From the NCBI GenBank assembly GCA_013399115.1, contig VXAA01001407.1:489265-553264 (forward strand): a stretch of 64,000 bases of DNA, in the 5' to 3' direction. Positions within the stretch are counted from its first letter, which is position 1, and the number at the start of each line of letters is the position of its first letter. The notes under the pieces were generated by a model, which was given only the letters and a program-made list of their open reading frames with translations, was not told where the DNA came from and made no database searches. The position numbers were made by a program, and so were the translations under genes. Source of the DNA: Anseranas semipalmata. Its lineage: Eukaryota; Chordata; Aves; Anseriformes; Anseranatidae. This document shows, piece after piece, positions 63,790 to 64,000 of this stretch.

Positions 63790-64000
63790 ATTCAAAGTGC
63801 TTTTAAATGTCTTGGTTATTCCCCATCTTGCATGAATAAACTGAACATTTGGAAAATGGCTTTTGCAATATTTTGGTGTCTCTTACTGATGCAACTTAAA
63901 GGAGACAGATATGGACAGGACGGACCGTATGACAGTCTGTTTGCACACACCACTAATCCCACTTAACATGTTTGTTTAGAGATCTACTTGTATATCCAAA

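Larger units (their letters stand above)
7773..64000 (-). other. KCNQ1: KCNQ1 intron upstream of exon 12 (intron 11), partial, at least 56 kb
   Basis: The intron's acceptor (TTTTTCCCACAG) is at 7773-7784 on the minus strand. Its donor and exon 11 were not found, although I looked for the conserved FAED-encoding stretch of that exon on the minus strand. In human the corresponding intron is more than 100 kb and carries KvDMR1 and the KCNQ1OT1 promoter (called intron 10 in older numbering). Here no CpG-island-like segment is evident and no antisense transcript unit can be recognised. Contents are itemised in the entries below. Confidence 0.85.
54404..64000. other. Intronic sequence, no gene seen
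   Basis: Contains a long pyrimidine-biased stretch (54860-55500), short tandem repeats at 59570-59595 and 61411-61440, a palindromic GGGATC motif (60063-60096), T/A-rich tracts (61078-61089, 61125-61154), a T21 run (63532-63552) and a CAA tract (63774-63789). The 113- and 129-codon frames (60244-60585 minus, 60877-61266 plus) have no recognisable features. The expected KCNQ1 exon 11 was not found. Confidence 0.6.

Noticed and set aside
7773..64000. KCNQ1 exon 11 or a bird KCNQ1OT1 equivalent
   Set aside because: I looked for sequence encoding the conserved FAED segment on the minus strand and for a CpG-rich antisense start and found neither; a translated search would be needed to exclude them.

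Overview
The window looks like part of a bird nuclear genome. It carries CR1 LINE retrotransposons with the usual avian 3' end (tandem copies of the TAGAATCA type followed by GGTTGGAAAAGATCTC), and it is otherwise AT-rich, non-coding and poor in repeats. Two short exons on the minus strand encode pieces that I recognise as the potassium channel KCNQ1 (KvLQT1, Kv7.1). The whole 64 kb therefore reads as an internal part of KCNQ1, transcribed right to left. There is no bacterial-style gene density, operon, CRISPR array, tRNA or rRNA gene.

Layout, left to right on the plus strand: 1-502 is the start of the intron after human-numbered exon 13. 503-597 is exon 13 (95 bp). 598-7696 is the 7.1 kb intron 12, which holds a rearranged CR1 copy (about 1470-2455), a palindromic MITE-like relic (about 5424-5505) and a very old LINE-1/Tx1-type reverse transcriptase fossil (about 5770-6360). 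7697-7772 is exon 12 (76 bp). From 7773 to the end is at least 56 kb of the intron upstream of exon 12. I found no further exon there, so exon 11 probably lies beyond 64000.

The long intron holds a CR1 copy interrupted by a 441-base run of N (25395-26535), a scrambled CR1 ORF2 relic (46215-46690), a decayed older CR1-clade fragment (42855-43040), a probable MIR-like SINE (41620-41780), several short palindromic elements, and assorted microsatellites and minisatellites. Most predicted reading frames of 60-140 codons in the window are chance or TE-derived frames and are not listed as genes.

Function: the two exons together encode helix B, the linker and the start of helix C of the KCNQ1 cytoplasmic C-terminus, which are the calmodulin/PIP2-contacting region and the lead-in to the coiled-coil assembly domain. 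In human, the intron upstream of exon 12 contains the imprinting centre KvDMR1 and the start of the antisense RNA KCNQ1OT1. I see no CpG-island-like stretch in the bird intron. I did not find a new biological system. The most unusual item is the L1/Tx1-type fossil at about 5.8-6.4 kb, because this LINE class is scarce in birds.
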